Shown here piece after piece: positions 6,378 through 7,206 of a stretch of DNA of 7,206 bases (the first letter of the stretch is position 1; every line of letters begins with the position of its first letter). Source of the stretch: Clostridia bacterium. Lineage in GTDB: Bacteria > Bacillota > Clostridia > DSM-8532. The translations under genes and the position numbers were made by a program. A model generated the notes under the pieces. The model ran no database searches, was not told where the DNA came from, and saw only the letters and a program-made list of their open reading frames with translations. Location of the stretch: assembly GCA_026418215.1 (NCBI GenBank), contig JAOABT010000352.1, forward strand, positions 1 through 7,206, given 5' to 3'.

Positions 6378-6406
6378 TTGACGAAAGCAATCAGGCAGTG
6401 TATACT
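6378..6406 (+). promoter_or_regulatory. Sigma-A promoter upstream of smpB
   Basis: TTGACG (6378-6383) and TATACT (6401-6406) are spaced by 17 bases, very near consensus. The start of transcription would fall near 6412-6414. The terminator that follows immediately makes the role of this promoter unusual. Confidence 0.8.
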
Positions 6407-6414
6407 AAAATGTA

Positions 6415-6439
6415 CCTCCTCAAAACGGGAGGCTTTTTT
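6415..6439 (+). terminator. Intrinsic terminator just after the promoter
   Basis: CCTCCT pairs with GGGAGG (one U-G pair) around a CAAAAC loop, and six T follow after a C. It may end readthrough from the cyclase gene, or act as an attenuator in the smpB leader, because the predicted start point is only a few bases upstream. Confidence 0.8.
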
Positions 6440-6442
6440 ATC

Positions 6443-6480
6443 CGTTAAGGATGTCGCTTAAACCTTAGCGTTAGGTTTGA
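6443..6480 (+). promoter_or_regulatory. Two mutually exclusive stems in the smpB leader
   Basis: CGTTAAGG (6443-6450) can pair with CCTTAGCG (6463-6470), eight pairs with one wobble. TTAAACCT (6458-6465) can pair with AGGTTTGA (6473-6480), eight pairs with one wobble. They share bases 6463-6465, so both cannot form fully at once. The second ends shortly before the ribosome binding site. A regulatory switch is inference. Confidence 0.3.
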
Positions 6481-6495
6481 TAAGAAGGGAATAAA

Positions 6496-6960
6496 ATGGC
6501 TCAGGAAGGCACAAAATCTATTGTTCAAAATCGCAAGGCCAGACACGACTACTTTATTGAGGAGTGTATGGAAGCAGGAATTGTCTTAACAGGTACAGAG
6601 GTTAAATCTCTGCGCTTGGGCCGTGCCAACCTTCAGGACAGCTATGCCACCATCAAGAACGGCGAGGTTTTTGTCAGCGGCCTTCATATCAGCCCCTATG
6701 ATATGGGAAACAGATTCAATCACGATCCTTTGAGAACCCGGAAGCTTCTGCTGCACAGCATTGAGATTAATAAGCTCATAGGGCTTACGCAGAAGAAGGG
6801 GCTTACGCTGGTTCCCTTAAGCCTTTATTTTAAGAAGGGCATGGTCAAGGTTGAGCTTGCGGTTGCACGAGGCAAAAAGCTTTATGACAAGCGCGATGAC
6901 ATTGCCAAGAAGGATGCTGAACGGGAGATTGACCGCCGGATGAAAGATTTCTCAAGGTAA
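6496..6960 (+). CDS. smpB: SsrA-binding protein SmpB
   Basis: SmpB binds the tRNA-like part of tmRNA and delivers it to ribosomes stalled on broken mRNA, starting trans-translation in the cytoplasm. At 154 residues the protein has the usual length. Visible family motifs are [10 protein letters not shown] at the start, GTEVKSLR (about 33-40), [15 protein letters not shown] (about 64-78) followed by [22 protein letters not shown] (about 102-115), and [13 protein letters not shown] near the end. The basic tail [17 protein letters not shown] is the part that folds as a helix in the decoding centre in known structures. AAGGG lies six bases before the ATG. The tmRNA gene follows 82 bases downstream in the same direction, a classical arrangement. 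Nothing looks truncated. Confidence 0.97.
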   Translation: MAQEGTKSIVQNRKARHDYFIEECMEAGIVLTGTEVKSLRLGRANLQDSYATIKNGEVFVSGLHISPYDMGNRFNHDPLRTRKLLLHSIEINKLIGLTQKKGLTLVPLSLYFKKGMVKVELAVARGKKLYDKRDDIAKKDAEREIDRRMKDFSR

Positions 6961-6990
6961 TAACCGACTAGTGATTTTATTGGTCGATTA

Positions 6991-6999
6991 TGATACAAT
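6991..6999 (+). promoter_or_regulatory. Extended -10 promoter of ssrA
   Basis: TG-A-TACAAT is an extended -10 element; no good -35 is seen at 17 bases. The start would be near 7006, giving a leader of about 37 bases before mature tmRNA, which RNase P would remove. Confidence 0.6.
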
Positions 7000-7042
7000 A
7001 ACCTTATCAAGAACATTGTAGTTGTTAGCCATCCCCTTAATC

Positions 7043-7206
7043 GGGGGTGTTAAGGTTTCGACGGGATTGTTGAGACGTGAGAAGCGGGTAGTGGATTCTC
7101 GTAGGCCACTTAAAAAAACGGGAACTTAAATTAAACGCTAACAATAATAGCAATTTAGCTTACGCAGCCTAATTAAGGCAGCCGTCCTACCTTTGAACAC
7201 CACGGC
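7043..7206 (+). ncRNA. ssrA: Transfer-messenger RNA (ssrA), 5' part, cut by window end
   Basis: The RNA begins GGGGGTGTTAAGGTTTCGAC, the well-known 5' strand of the tmRNA acceptor stem and tRNA-like domain. The tag reading frame is visible: resume codon GCT at 7137-7139, then codons for N-N-N-S-N-L-A-Y-A-A and TAA at 7170-7172. With the alanine carried by tmRNA the tag would be A-ANNNSNLAYAA, with the Ala-Ala end that proteases recognise. The bases before the resume codon are A-rich, as is usual. The 3' half with the matching acceptor strand and later pseudoknots lies beyond the window. The 5' end is set from the family pattern and may be off by a base. Confidence 0.95.

Overview
The window looks like a chromosomal segment from an endospore-forming, anaerobic-type member of the Bacillota (Clostridia-like). 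The reasons are a cwlD-type germination amidase, Gram-positive Shine-Dalgarno and sigma-A promoter signals, and a neighbouring smpB-ssrA pair. GC content looks moderate. I cannot name the genus from the sequence.

Layout, left to right. (1) Positions 1 to about 1860 hold an insertion sequence of the IS1634 / IS4-like DDE group. It has an intact transposase gene (+ strand); its left end lies outside the window and its right end is uncertain. The non-coding tail carries a 10-bp tandem repeat and a long imperfect hairpin. (2) Positions 1908-4849 hold three minus-strand genes in separate transcription-sized steps. Transcribed from right to left they are a seven-span membrane protein with a C-terminal LuxR-type DNA-binding domain, a five-span membrane protein with a C-terminal covalently flavinylated FMN_bind domain, and cwlD. 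(3) Positions 4961-6239 (+ strand, divergent from the LuxR gene) hold a membrane-anchored diguanylate cyclase gene broken into two frames. One part has six membrane segments plus linker; the other is a complete GGDEF domain with GGEEF and I-site motifs. The two meet at a TAA-A-ATG junction. (4) Positions 6496-7206 hold smpB followed by the 5' part of ssrA (tmRNA), which runs off the window end. SmpB and tmRNA act together in trans-translation.

The clearest regulatory signals are three. A near-consensus sigma-A promoter for the LuxR gene predicts a leaderless mRNA. A consensus promoter upstream of smpB is followed within a few bases of its start point by an intrinsic terminator. An extended -10 promoter precedes ssrA, whose leader can pair with the first bases of mature tmRNA. 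I did not find a clear large novel system. The most unusual items are the split cyclase, the leaderless LuxR transcript, the promoter-terminator pair ahead of smpB, and the putative heme/flavin membrane protein beside a LuxR-type membrane regulator.
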